In this document: positions 20,495 through 33,346 of the stretch, piece after piece
Layout: each line of letters opens with the position of its first letter
How positions within the stretch are numbered: position 1 is the stretch's first letter
DNA from: Rhodosorus marinus
Taxonomy: Eukaryota > Rhodophyta > Stylonematophyceae > Stylonematales > Stylonemataceae
NCBI GenBank assembly: GCA_029953675.1
Contig: JAMWBK010000007.1
Coordinates: 1,984,001 to 2,048,000 of the forward strand
Direction of reading: 5' to 3'
Length of the DNA: 64,000 nt
Notes under the pieces: model-generated
Databases searched by the model: none
What the model was told of the DNA's origin: nothing
Seen by the model: the letters and a program-made list of their open reading frames with translations, nothing else
Made by a program: the position numbers and the translations under genes

Positions 20495-23400
20495 ATGGCT
20501 CGATGCGGCTCCCGATGGAGGCGTATGCCCCTCATCCTGGTACGGGAGTGTGGAAGCAGCTTGATTGCGCTGATGTTCGCACTTGATGCGTACTAACCTT
20601 GTCCGATCCTTTTGCAGGTCTTGGGGATAGCGTTTTTAGGACTCGCTTATGGAGTTGCTGCAGACCCGGAAGAGGTCCAGGTGGATCCTCCTATTGGAGA
20701 TGAAGAGGAAGTAAGTTGGTGGCCCACTGCTCGACATGACGTGATAGTTTCGTTCTCTAATGAGACCCCTCCTCTACGCACTTAGGGCACTGAGAAACAC
20801 GAATTCCAAGCAGAGACTGGTCGTCTCATGGACATCATCGTGCACTCTCTCTATTCAAACCGTGAGATCTTCATCCGTGAGCTGATTTCGAACGCTGCCG
20901 ATGCAAGCGACAAGCTTCGAATGGTAAAGCTTTCCGACGAAGGATCGCTAGAGGACGATCTCGACATTCGCATCGCCTGGAACGATGAGGAGAAGACTAT
21001 CTCCGTCACCGACAGAGGAATTGGAATGACCAAAGACGACCTCGTCACCAACCTTGGTACAATCGCCAGAAGTGGAACGTCTTCCTTCCTCGAGAAGTTC
21101 AAGGACGCCAAGGACGAGAGCTCCCTCATCGGACAGTTCGGTGTGGGATTCTACTCCTCCTTCCTTGTAGGAAACAGAGTCACAGTCACCAGCAAACACG
21201 AAGACGATTCCCAATACGCTTGGTCCAGCGCTGCGGATGGCGTTTTCACTATTGAAGAGACCGAGAAAGCTGATGAAGCTGAACGAGGAACAACCGTCAC
21301 TTTACATCTCAGAGACGATGCCTTGGAGTTTCTGGATTTCAATCGGCTTAAGGAGCTTATAAGGAAGTACTCTGCCTACATTGACTTTCCGATCTATCTG
21401 GAAGAACACAAGAGCGAAGAAGTTGAAGTTGATGTGGAGAACGAGCCTACTACCGAAGACAAGGAGGCTTCTGAAGATGAAGAGGAGGAGGTTCCGGAAG
21501 ATGAAGAGGAGGATGCTCCATCGGCAGATTCTGACGAAGAACAAGCAACCGACAAGGACGAATCTGAAGATGATGACGAGATCAACGTTGAGGAGGATGA
21601 CTATGTTGATGAGGAGGAGCATGATCCGACGAAGAAGTGGGAGACGAGAAAATACAGCGAGTGGCAACATGTCAACGATCAGAAGGCTCTTTGGAGAAGG
21701 GACCCCAGCGAGATTAACAAGGACGAGTATGATGAGTTTTATGACTCTATCAAGAAATCTACAGAGGTAAGACTATTCCTTGTTCTGTGAAAGACGATTT
21801 TCTGCCGCCGGCGGCGTTGGTTTCCAGATCAACTAAATGCTTCTGGTTTTGGGGGTTTCTATTGCGTTCAGTCGAAAGCAATCTCGTATGCTCACTTTAA
21901 AGCTGAAGGAGAAGTTGATTTCAAGGCTCTGCTGTTCATCCCTGACCGGCCTAGCTACGACTCCTATGATGTCAACGAAGCTGCTGTGAAAGAGAATATT
22001 CGACTTTACGTCCGAAAGGTTCTTCTCAAGGGCTATTTTCACGAAGGACTGCTGCCGAGATACCTTGGATTTGTCGCTGGAGTAGTCGACAGCGATGATC
22101 TCCCAATCAACATCTCGCGTGAGACTCTCCAGGAGAACAAGGCTCTTGAGCTCATCAGGAAGAAACTTGTAAGGAAAGTGCTTGAGCTCTTCAAGAATCT
22201 TCTAAAGGAATCAGACGCGGAGATCGCTGAAAAGAAGGAGAGCGAGGACACTGAGGCTAAAGAGGAGGCTGAGGAAGTGGAGACAGAAGCGGAGGAAACC
22301 GCTGCAGAAAGTGAGGAGAAGGTAAGCAACAAACCGAAAAGCCCCACCTGGACTTGAAGGAGCGCTTAACGAGTTGTGTGTACCCATTTCGAAGGAAACG
22401 GTTTCCGATGATGAGTCTGAGACCGAAAGCAAGGACGACAAGAAGGACGAGACGCAGTACATAAAGTTCTGGAAGCAGTACGGTGTCTCCGTGAAGCTTG
22501 GATGTGTAGAAGATCGCGTGAATCAGAAGCGCCTAATCAACTTGATGAGGTTCAAGACGTCTGAGACTGACGTGAAGGATGAGAACGACTGGGCATCACT
22601 TGATGACTACGTATCAAGAATGAAGGAAGGACAGGAATACATCTACTTCCTCACGGGAACTTCCCTCGAATCTGTGATGTCCTCTCCTTTTCTTGAGAGG
22701 TTGAAGGACAAGGGATACGAAGTTCTGTACCTATACGACTCTATTGATGAGTATTGGACACAGCAGTACACCGATCACGAGGGAATCAAACTCATGTCGT
22801 TGAGCAAGGACAGCTTTGCCTTCAACGCACAGGACGAGAAAATCGCGAAGAAGCAGATGGAGGAAGCGCGAATTGGGATCAAGCCCCTCAGCGAGAGGAT
22901 CAAGTCCGTCCTTGGGAACAAGGTTGAAAGAGTGAAGCTGTCCAACCGATTGAGGTCAGTCCCTATGATGATCTCTGCCGAACGAACGGGCTTCACGGCG
23001 AACATGGAACTCATCGCCCGTGCACAGTCCTTCACTGATCCCAATAACATGGCCGAGATTAAGAACAGCGGTCCAAAGAAGGTTTGCTCTCTCATCATCC
23101 CGGACGAAAGTGTTTGGTTTACCTCGAATGCTGATGAATGGCTTTATCTCATCCGGTCTCGTATAGGTTGTGGAGTTGAATCCTTATCATCCTCTCGTAA
23201 AACGCTTGTCTGAGTTGAGTACAGAGCAAAGCGCAGAATCGCGCTTGCAGGTGGAGGCGATGATTCGTACCATGTATGATACTGCTCTTGTTTCGTCTGG
23301 ATTCCATGTGTACGACCAGGCGGACTATGCTGAGAGAATGGCGAGGTTGATCTCCAAGTCTCTAGACATCGATTATGAGGGTCTTCGTGAGGAGCTTGCC

Positions 23401-23646
23401 GAGAAGAGCAAGGAGGATCTGAAGTTGGCTGCTGAAGATGTGCGTAAGGAAGAGGAGGCAGCACAAGAAAGGGACGCGGAGGACGCCAGAAAGAGAAAGG
23501 CAGAGGAGGAGAAGATGGCTAAGGAAGGCGAGGGCGCTGAAGGCCAAGACGGAGAAGTTGACTTGGAAAAACTCCAGGAGGCTATGAAGATGGCAAGCCA
23601 GGGAGAAGACGACGGAGACGAGGCTGAGGCCAAGGAAGAATTGTAG
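20495..23646 (+). CDS. HSP90B1: ER-type HSP90 (GRP94/endoplasmin-like)
   Basis: Six exons (20495-20539, 20618-20710, 20786-21766, 21872-22321, 22395-23081, 23167-23646) are joined by five phase 0 introns of 73-105 nt. They give about 911 residues. Residues 1-29 are an ER signal peptide with hydrophobic core LILVLGIAFLGLAYGVA. The GHKL ATPase domain has ELISNAADASDKLR, DRGIGMTKDDL and GQFGVGFYSSFLV. A long acidic charged linker covers about 255-325. The middle domain includes LPINISRETLQENKAL. The C-terminal domain ends in KEEL, a variant of the KDEL ER-retrieval signal. A second acidic insertion (about 486-545) sits between the middle-domain helix and FWKQYGVSVKLG, and intron 4 lies inside it. 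Intron 1 has a TACTAAC branch-point-like sequence. It folds secretory clients in the ER lumen and is convergent with SecA. Confidence 0.95.
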
Positions 23647-24025
23647 GAGGCTATCCGTAGACATTTCCTGGACATTATTATCAGAAACCGGGGAAGCACA
23701 AGAATGTTCCGTTGAGCCGGACAAGACAGCCGCTCATGCTGACGTTCGGAAACAAGTTGGACCAGCCAATAGAGCATACGAATGGACTACATCTCAACCC
23801 TGTGTAAGAAGGGATTCGGATGTTAACCGGGTGATGATGGGAGGGTTCTCCTACTAATGTCTAATCTTACATTTCTGCCTACAGTTCTGCTGTGGGTTTT
23901 TGGTTTTCTTTTGATTATCTCCTTAATTCCCTCGTTTACAAAAAACAAAAAATAAAAAACGTATTTGCTCCTAGTATCAATCGACTTACCCCCGCCCCTC
24001 CAACCCACCCGAAAAGCACTCCACT
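23647..24025. other. Convergent 3' region between HSP90 and SecA
   Basis: This is a 379-bp spacer between two stop codons. No gene was found. It presumably holds both 3' UTRs. Confidence 0.6.
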
Positions 24026-27000
24026 TCATGCTTGTGCTCCTACCTTATACTGGAACAGGGAGTACACGGAATTCCTAGTTATTGCTTCGGTCATATCAGT
24101 AAATAGCTTGAAACCCTCGTTTTGGTATTCATCCAGAGGTTTCTCAGAGCCGTACGCCCGAACTGCAATGACTTGTTTGAGGTAGTCAAGGTCTCTCAGG
24201 TGGGACTTCCACAGGTTGTCCATGACCTGCAGGACAAGAAATCTTATGACTTCGGTGCTGAAGCCCTCCTTCACGTTCTCCAATTCAGCTTCCTTCCTCG
24301 CTAGGATGCCCTTGATTTCTGCTTCCAAGTCGCAGCTTGACATATTGGCGAGCTCCGTCGACGTCAGGGCTGGGAAAAACTGGGTCAGGAGCGCAGCCAT
24401 CTTGTCTTTGTTGCCCTGTTGTGCTTTCACGATCGACTTCTCCGTGTCGAGGCACCACTCGAGCACTTTTTCGGACACCGCGCTAGGGTCAGCCTTCAGA
24501 ATTTCTTTTCGGATTTCGTAGTACTTGTTCCGCTGTTGGCCGACGACCTAAAGAAACCGTTCGAATGCAGTAGACAAAGGTCAGGTCAACGCACCAAAGG
24601 GAGAGATGGCAGAGCTCTCGATTGTCTCACCTGATCGTAATCCCAGAGGAGCTTCCTCATATCGTAGTAGTAGGTTTCTACATTGCTCTGTGAGCTATCA
24701 AGGGCATTGCTGACCTGTTTGTTCTCAATAGGGGTATTCTCATCCACGCGGAACGCGCTCATCAACCCCTTGAGCTTCTCCCCTCCGAACATTGCAAATA
24801 TTGGATCGTCAAGTGCCAGGAAAAATCTCGACGCTCCGGGATCTCCTTGCCTTCCTGATCTTCCTCGGAGCTGATTATCAATTCGTCTAGACTCGTGGCG
24901 ATTCGTCCCAATAATATACAGACCCCCAAGTTTCAAGACTTCCTCCTTTTCGTCAGCAAGTTGACTCCTCAGCTCCTCCTTCGCAGCTTCAAATGCACTT
25001 TGTAGGTTGGTTGCACAAAGTTGATTCTCCCCCAAGTCCGTAGACTCGGTCGCAATGGCGACCACCGTGTCAAGGTCAAGATCCGGTAGGACTTCACGGC
25101 ATTCGGCGACCGCCGCTTCTATTTCCTCCAAGGTTTCCTGTGAAATTTGCAGCGAATCGTCCGTTACTCCAGTATGGGAAGTCTCTAGCTGCTCAGCCGC
25201 TATGACCTTTACAATGTCCCTAGCCAGGTAGTCCGGGTTTCCGCCGAGAAGAATGTCCGTTCCTCTTCCCGCCATGTTTGTGGCAATTGTAATTGCATAC
25301 TGGCGACCAGCCTGGGCAATGATCTCACTCTCTCTCGCAACGTTTTCTGGCTTTGCATTGAGTACTTCGTGGGGACATTCAACATCGGCTAGAAGGCCCG
25401 AGATCATCTCAGAGTCTTCAATGCTCGTCGTTCCCACCAAGAGAGGTCTGCCTTTCGTGTGCTCCAGCGCAATTTCTCTCATTATGGCTCGCACTTTTCC
25501 TTCCCGGGTCTTAAAGACCGCGTCGGGGTAGTCCTTCCTCGCCTTTGGAAGTGCGGTTGGGATGGGAAGCACTTGCAGACCGTAAATGCTGGCAAACTCC
25601 TTTTCTTCGGTAAGCGCGGTGCCTGTCATACCACCGAACTTTTCGAATTCGCTGAAAAGCGATTGGTACGATATGGATGCAATATTCTGCGTCTCCGATG
25701 CTGTCACGATGCCTTCCTTCACCTCAACAGCCTGGTGAACGCCGTCACCCCATCGTCGACCCTTCATCGCTCGGCCAGTGAACTCATCTACAATCACAAC
25801 CTGAGGTTTCGGTTTAGACCACACGAGAAGAGCTCTTTTCAGACCTCACGGAACCCGACACAGTTGGGCTTTGCGACTAACCGGGACCAGAACATACCTC
25901 GCCGTCCTCAATGATATAGTTCGCGTCCTTGATAAACAGTTCCCGAGACTTGATGGCATTAACGATGAAGTTTATCCATGGGTCCTTCAATCCAAATAGA
26001 TCTCTGCCACCAAGAGCTTGTTCACAATCTCTTTGACCCTGTTCTGTGAGAATCACGGACTGTTCCTTCTCTGCCACGGTGTAGTGAACGTCTTTCTCGA
26101 GGAAGTTCGCGATCTTGTCTGCTGCTTGGTACTTCTTCGTGGGCGCATCGACCTACAAGTTCCGAAAAGCACGGGAAGCGATGGAACACGACCTTCAGAA
26201 ACCGGAACAGGTGGTCGTTGGCGGCGTCACAGTGGTGCTTAGTACCTTGCCGGAGATAATCAACGGCGTTCGGGCTTCATCGATAAGGATAGAGTCAGCT
26301 TCGTCCAGAATGCAGTAGGACAGTCGACTTCTCATAACGATTTCAGAGGCTTGCATTGCGAGGTTGTCTCTGAGGTAGTCGAATCCAAGCTCAGAGTTGG
26401 TTACGTAGGTGATATCACAAGCATAGGCATCCCGGCGCTTGATGGGTTCGGCTACATCGGACTGAATAAGGCCCACGGACAGTCCCAGGAAGCGAAAGAT
26501 CTGAAAGGGGATGAACAAGGGCATTGTTAAGGAGGAGCTGATTTAGCATGTCTAACGTCCCTTCTGCGTCATACCTTTCCCATTTGATCTGCATCTCTCT
26601 TTGCTAGGTAGTCGTTGACAGTTACGATGCAAACCCCTCTTCCCTCAAGCGCGTTGAGGAACGCGGCGAGAGTCGCTACCAAGGTCTTTCCTTCACCAGT
26701 TGCCATTTCGGCGATCTTACCGTCGTGGAGGGCCATACCTCCCATCAGCTGAACATCATAGTGCCTGAGACCAATAGCTCTGAAAGCAGCTTCGCGAACC
26801 AGCGCAAAGCTCTCCTCCAGAACATCGTCAAGCGACGCCTCGCCCGCCTGAACCATCTTCTTCAGTGCTGTTGCCCTGGCCTTCAGCTCACCATCATCGA
26901 GGCTCTCAACTCCATCCTCGAGACCGTTGATCTTCACAACCCTAGCCTGATAGCCCTCCAGAATCTTTTGAGCCTCATCCGAGACGCCCAGAGTTGACGC

Positions 27001-27192
27001 AAACACATCAGAACCAGCGCTTTCATTTTCGTTAGAGACTCCAGCTACAGCCTTCTTCAGACCATCGAATAACCCCATCTCAACACGAACTCTACCCCGA
27101 ACCCTTCTACCATGACTACAACCAGACCGCAATCCAGTACGTCCCACCACCTCAGGCCTTACAGGGCCACTAAAAACATTTACAAATCCCAT
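24026..27192 (-). CDS. SECA: Plastid protein translocase ATPase SecA
   Basis: Five exons on the minus strand (27192-26575, 26500-26246, 26152-25898, 25800-24631, 24547-24026) are joined by four phase 0 introns of 74-97 nt. They give 939 residues. SecA drives proteins through SecYE into thylakoid or inner membranes using ATP. Visible motifs are Walker A MATGEGKT (163-170), DEAD box [19 protein letters not shown] (272-275), [53 protein letters not shown], and a C-terminal helical-scaffold segment with [17 protein letters not shown]. The leader begins [20 protein letters not shown], basic with early phenylalanines, followed by the mature start [11 protein letters not shown]. This supports a nuclear-encoded plastid precursor. 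It lacks the bacterial zinc tail, as plastid SecA1 does. The last frame ends ...YK-VGAQA over a possible GTAGGA donor, so a further 3' exon cannot be excluded. Confidence 0.93.
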
Positions 27193-28844
27193 TATCTCCT
27201 CTCAAATCAATCCAAAAAACTTAGATATCTATGCAAAGTATTCAGTAGCCCATATCTCAAAGCATTCCAAGACCTCTCTTCCTCATAGCCACCTCTATCC
27301 CTTCCCCTCCTTTCCCCTCCTTCCCCTGCAAAAACCCCAGCTCGAAGCAACTTTATAGCCATCCATCAGAATTAGACCATTTTTTCGGTGGTGAAAAAAC
27401 GCACTTAATACAGAATATTTGTTTTTTCAATATGTTTATTAAGGAGTTAGATATTTTCTGGATTTTGTATGTTAAGTTTTCCGAAATTTGAGTTTCATTT
27501 GGAAAGGGGGTTGGATACCGTTTTGGGAAAAGGTGGAGAGCAAGGTGAGGGAGAGAGAGGGAGAGGTGGGGGTAGCGTTGGTAGAGCGTTGAGCTGAAAA
27601 AAGGATGACAAGGCATCCTGGGCGTATGGCTTGAGGGAGGAGGTTCAAGTATGTAGGGATTACCAACGAAATTGCTTCTGCTTGGGGACGATTTCGATTT
27701 CTGAGGTGGATAGTTTCGATTTTTTTGGGAGGTCACTGAGGGTCTCGGGGTGCTGGATGGTTTGGGGTCGGCGTGATCGTTAAGGGGGAACGGAGACTGA
27801 GCTAGACATCGATCTGATGAGCAATCCACTGATTCGCTGTTTTGAAACGTCGTGAGCATGCCCTGTTATCTATCAACTGTGGAAGATTTCTGTCGTCTGC
27901 TTCTTGTTGAACCCCCTTCGAAAAAAACTCGTATGGTGCGAGATAGCAGAATCCATCGATCCTCTGGACAAACAAAAAAAAAAGAAACGTCACCTCATGC
28001 TTGATAAGCCTAGATTGAAAAGACAATGGAGGTATTGTGATAAGCTTCACCAAAAGCCAGGTGCAAAAACCTGTTCACGCTCGGGATCATGGTAAATGCC
28101 ACAACCACAAAAGTCTAAATGAACAATACATGTGAAGAGAGCTTCTATTGGTGACCGCATAATCGGATATGGTTGGATAATCTCAAACCGAAGATATCCT
28201 CAGTTACTGATAAATTTCTACCACGTGTCCTTTTATAAATTTGGCATATGTTAATTGGATTATCATGTACCGGCCAGAATATTCATTTTGTCATAATTTA
28301 AGTGATCAAGCTTTTAGTACAATTCAAACAAAAAATTGATCCGCGGACTCGAACGCGAATCACTGTACGCCCAATTTCTCGTAGACTGTAATTCGACGCA
28401 TTAATAATTAAATTCAATATACTTTCTAGCCAATGATACCTAGATTCTTGATAGAATTGTTTGATAATTTTTTTTTGGTTGAATGGTCCTCCTTCTATGG
28501 CAAAATCCAGGCTCCTAGCTCGGTTCGTTGACTCGGGGATTCAGAGTCAAACGAACGAAAGTGCACAGTTTTCAGTTTCCGTGAGAAGAGCGTGAAGGAT
28601 TCGAATGGTACCCCTGGGGGAAATCGCTTCGCCTCCGTGGCCGAAGCAGACGAAACGCCAGTAGAACCCTCCACGATGCGACTGACTTTTCCGGATCTTT
28701 TGCTCCCTCATCGTGCGACCATAGTCCTGGTGTTTGCAGAGTCGCGTCCTAGACTCTGGTGCCTTGTAAACCGGGTTCAATACTTCCAATGAGATATTCA
28801 AGCAATTACCATAGTGTCAATTCCCAATGGGTTAGTATATGCGT
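27193..28844. other. Intergenic upstream of SecA
   Basis: 27195-27350 is C-rich on the plus strand, the G-rich sense flank of SecA. 27490-27790 is G-rich on the plus strand, the pattern seen before plus-strand genes. A 48-codon plus-strand frame starts at ATG 27858 (MPCYLSTVEDFCRLLL...) and stops at about 28004; I cannot assign it. At 28523-28556, GTTCGTTGACTC pairs with GAGTCAAACGAAC around a 9-nt loop with one bulged base. Confidence 0.4.
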
Positions 28845-29066
28845 CCCCAGGTATCAATCACGGGGTTGGGTGGGATACCACCGTCGGACAGCCTGTGAGC
28901 AAACAATTCAAAGGCCGTAGTTGTACCTCGACTTTATACCCGCAACGTCAACATGTCCCCAGGTGTCAATAATGGGGTTAGATGGGATAACACCGTTGGA
29001 CAGTACATGAACAATTCCAAAGCCGCACTTGTACCTCGAATGTACCCGCACCATGAGCTCGTCCTG
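28845..29066. repeat. Diverged 112-bp tandem duplication
   Basis: Copies begin with ccccaggt at 28845 and 28957 and share the order gtcaat/ggggtt/gggata/caccgt/ggacag/ttgtacctcg. They differ at roughly one base in five, so the duplication is older than the one at 17490. Confidence 0.75.
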
Positions 29067-32000
29067 ACGCAGCTGTTTCGAGTTAGAATACAGCACTTGC
29101 CATAGCAGAATGTCTGACAGGACGCTCTACTCCCTGCGAACGCTGAAGGGACGGGTTGACGATGTGGGTATGATCAGAAGTACAGTTACTGGTTGCGTAC
29201 GACGCGGTCGCCATGATGGTGTCGCACCTGCCGTTCCAATAGAATGCCTACAGCAGGACAGGCTGGTGTCTCGTAGTAAATGGCTTGTGGAAGTTCCTTG
29301 TTTTCCAAACAAATGGAAAACCATCCTAGCAGCGCGAGCGGGTAGAATCAACGACGCCAAGCGTGGTTCTCCAGAGTTTTGAGCTTTCAGCTTATGACAC
29401 CTGCAGCCTAAGATGATCCATCTGTGACATGGTTTTTCAATAACCCTCGCTTCTCTGGTTTTCAAGGTTCCACATCTGTGCCAGGGGCCCTTCTATTCAG
29501 CTCGGATGGACTTCTTCGGCAGAGGTCAAAAGTCGACCTGACACAAACAAAGGCATGCGCATTGAAACAGCGTAAATTTCTCCCGGATAATCTGCGCTAA
29601 CCCAGGATTGATTCTTTATTCACGACGCTTCGTGCGGTGATTCAAGAAACATCTTTCCCTGCCGATCTGTCTTTTTAGTCTTAAATCAGTGTCGCACAAT
29701 ATGGAGGCGTGGAAACCTTGCTGAGTATGTGTACTCTCCCATATGATGTCCCCCACGGCTGTTGGTAAGAGACTCCGGTTGGTACAGATCCGACGGTCGA
29801 AGGGAAACAAACGAGAGCGACAAGTCGAAGTGGGACCAAGACTCTGGTTGGTGCAGCAGATCCGAGAGTCCCGGGAAAAAGCGAGCGGCAAACTGAGTAG
29901 GTGGAAAACGCAGTAGCTCGTGGACCACAAGCGACCCTTGAACATAACTGAAACCCTCTGTGTGCTCTACAAGCACGATCTATTCAATCACCAAAAATTT
30001 CGTTATCTACTATCCCGCGGTGTCTCCGGGCCGTCTCCTCCGGCGAGTGGACACCGAGGGTACTGGTGTCCTTCAATCACCATCGAGTATACACTCAACC
30101 GCCAAGTCATGCGGCCACAAGCCCCCGTCCAGTCCATTAGTTGCTCACAGCAGCAACCAGATGCAAATCTCAACTATCCTGGTTCGCCCGGCAATCGCTT
30201 TAGAATCCCTCTGGGGGTTACCACCATCTCTACTTGTCTTACGGGATCACTCCGCTGAGATGACGGTCTCACACTTTTCCTTTTCTATTGAAACAGAAAC
30301 AGTTCCAAGTCTGCAGGGCTCATTGCCCACTGCCGCCCCAACTGATATGATCCTCATGCTCCCCGGAGATATGGATCTCCGAAATCAGGCCCTATGCGCA
30401 GCTTCAATCATCCCCGCAATTCAACAGTTAAACGAAAAAAAGATCACCTTTGAAAAAGAATAAAACAAAAAGCAATAATCCCAAGACAAAATAAAGAGAG
30501 CTCTTGGTCAGAGACTGTGGTGTGTGTGTATAGGGTTTTTACTTCTTATCGACTTCGATGCCACTGAAACTCTACTAAGACCATGCAAGCCGTGTCTGAA
30601 CTGGTCTGGACCGGATTCTTACCCATTCTACCAGGCGAGCTGAAAGGGACCAATGAACATAAAGAGGTCAAAACAAAATCAGGATTTTCTTTGAACAGGT
30701 ATTTGAAACGAGCTTGTTTTTTCAAGAATTCAAACGAGCTTTTATATCCGCAAGACACTCTTTGACGAATGAGACGACGTCTACATAAGAAAATTTCTAG
30801 CGTTTGAGATCCTAACAAGCTGGGATACGTATCTTGGCCATCATCAGGTCCGCTTTTTTATCCGAAAAGCTTCTTGTTTTTCTTTTTCTTGGCAGCCAGC
30901 ATCGGAAACCAATGGAATCCCATCATGCTCTGTTTTCGCTTATCCTTCCAGTTTGTACCCAATGAAATCTCTGAAAATGTGTTTTTGATTTCAATGCAGA
31001 GTGAGATAATCCCAGAAACTCGGAGAATTTTCATTTCGAGGAAAAGTAATATTTCCACATTTTTACAAGAAAACCTGGAAATGAAATGTCGTTTCCACCA
31101 CGAACTTCACTCCTTGGCCTGATTCAATCAAGGTTGGGCCCGCATGAGATATTATTGGTTATACATGGATGTGTGTGAATGTAGCTGGCTTCTTCTGGCA
31201 CCGTTTCATTCTTTTTTTTTGGACTGTGTGGGTCGTCGGAACCAGCAGATTTGGATGGTCCTCATGATACGAATTTTAAGCCAATAAAGTTGCCTTCTTG
31301 GATATTTTGAGTCTTAATTGGTTCTTCGGGTTGCGAATAGAACCAATCATATGCGGAAACGTCCCGATCCTGCCCTAGAACGGACATTTTTTATTTAAAA
31401 TAGCTATTCCAACGAATCCAGTAGGACGAACTACCCCGTGCGAACTTGGCAAGTCTGAATGGCCGGAATATTTTGATTTAATATTAGATTGTGGACTCCT
31501 AGGAGGGGGATGCTCGATACTCAGCGGATGAAGAGCTTGCCAATCGTGAGAGAGAGATTTGGGCTGGCTGCCTAGAGCCACTAAGAATCAATACAATTCA
31601 TGCCTTCCACAGAAGACCTAGGCCTGAGCTGCGTCGGAGATGGGCTTCCTTTCCCTCAAAAAAGGCCATATGTCTTTTTGATTGTATCTCGCACATCCGA
31701 CTAGAATTTCTTTTAAAAACGAGTCCCTTGAACTCGAGGCCAAAGCAGTAGGGGAAAAAAAAGCTGGACCGCTCGAAAGATCCTCGAGAAAACTACGAAA
31801 TATCAGCCAACTGGGATCCGCGATTTTCTATGTCAAGGGGGGAGCGAATTCTAATTTCGTTTCCTCCCTCTCATTTGTATACCAATATAATATCACCCAA
31901 TATCTTTTTAGGTTTTAGACCAAAAATATAATATTCTTGTCCAGCGACAAAATATTCGGAATAACTAGTATTTTATAAAGTTTTCCCAGGTGAGAAAGAT

Positions 32001-32100
32001 ATTTTGAAGTCCTGACTAGAAGTTTAACAAATATTTTGACTTTCGAAACGTCGTCATCGCGAGAGGCCTGGCGAGTATTTCTTCTACCCCTCCATTTTTT
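29067..32100. other. Gene-poor region
   Basis: No recognisable gene was found. A 69-bp tandem duplication starting gactc[ct]ggttggt lies at about 29771-29908. Frames at 29127-29465, 29920-30463, 30546-30818 and 30858-31122 look like chance or decayed coding sequence. Confidence 0.4.
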
Positions 32101-33346
32101 TTTTTTAGGGTACTTATTGTAGTTCAGGGGCCAGGGGGGGTTTTGTGGGGAGTTGTAGGGGAGTTGTGCGGGAGGGGAGCGGGGGGGAGGGCGAGGGCTC
32201 AAGGCGGGTAAAGTTATTTTTTTGGCACCGGGTATGGACTGTTATTATTCGCTGGACTTGTGAGTTTTTGACGAACCAACCACCCATTGAGAGGCCACCC
32301 TTAGAAATGTATCAATCATATTGGCTGCTTAACAATCGAATAGAGGAGTAACAACCAACAACCCCCGTCTCTACACAACCCCTCAGGAACAGATTGTGAT
32401 TCGTTTCTCATCGATCTCTTAGGGTTGGTATGGATCCTTCGATTAGTACCTCAGGAATCCGTGCTAGAACTTCTTCCCCCCCATTCCCCCTCCCCCGGCT
32501 CCCGTCAACCCACCCCACCCCCCGACAAGAAAATCAAAACCCACCGGTGGACGTGAGGGGTAAGGATTTCTACATCAAAAACCTCTGGACAAGGGGTGTA
32601 CAATAGGAGTAAGTAGGGATGAATAAATTTGGGGTTTAGGAACGATACTTTGTTTCCCCCTACGAAAAAATATCGAAAACTCAGGGGGGGTTGGAATTAT
32701 TCTTGTTCCTTCACTCTGCAGTTGCTACGGGGGGAAGATCGTATTTTAGGGACAGAACTCTGGTCTTAATAAAACTTTTAGTACTATAACGCGTGACGGA
32801 AGATTATATTACGGGGTAGGTGAGCATCATAATTTTGCGCGAGAGACTTTCTTGTAAGGGGTTGGGTTGTTTGATTTTGATTTTGGGGGGTATGGGGTAT
32901 TTTTGAGTTGGGCTGTTTTTAGGCGGAGATGGGGTTTTCGAGGAGAGGAGGACAACTATCCGGAGCCCGTGTGATGGGCAAGGTAGAGGCAAAGGAGGAT
33001 GTCTTTGTGTGGGTTGGGGGTAGCAGTTGTGCAGAGCAAGGGTTGGTTAGTTAAGGGAGGAGTCGGGTGGAAACGTTATGATAGAGATGATACGGAGAGG
33101 ATAGGGTTTTTTTAGCCGTGAGAATTGTGAATGGTGTCTTGGTAGAGTGGGGTTGGAGAGCAAGGTAGTAACGCTCAGGGGTGTTTGGACTGCTTAGGTT
33201 TTGGGGGAGGGGGGGGGGGTTTTGGATGTATCGTGCTTGAAGTAAAGATTTGCGTGGGAGAGAACACGGGAAGGTCGTGGTGGGGCTTTAAGTGTCGGAG
33301 AGGATAGTTTCTCTGGGCTAACAGGGTCCGGCAAGTGCGTGATTCT
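32101..33346. other. G-rich 5' flank of the zinc-binding protein gene
   Basis: The plus strand has many G runs (for example 32127-32135, 32177-32186 and 33206-33219), apart from a C-rich patch at 32470-32525. No gene is recognised. The last 350 bp probably include promoter and 5' UTR. Several runs could form G-quadruplexes. Confidence 0.45.

Noticed and set aside
21302-21670. Hydrophobic minus-strand frame of 122 aa and a basic plus-strand frame within the HSP90 gene
   Set aside because: They are out-of-frame or antisense readings of the GAN-rich acidic linker codons of HSP90.
24586-25824. SecA exon beginning with MWSKPKPQ at 25824
   Set aside because: Those codons lie inside an intron; splicing at 25800 restores the conserved [13 protein letters not shown] junction.
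28335-28400. tRNA-like sequence (gcgttcgagtccgcgg on the minus strand)
   Set aside because: The T-arm does not pair and no acceptor or anticodon arm can be drawn.
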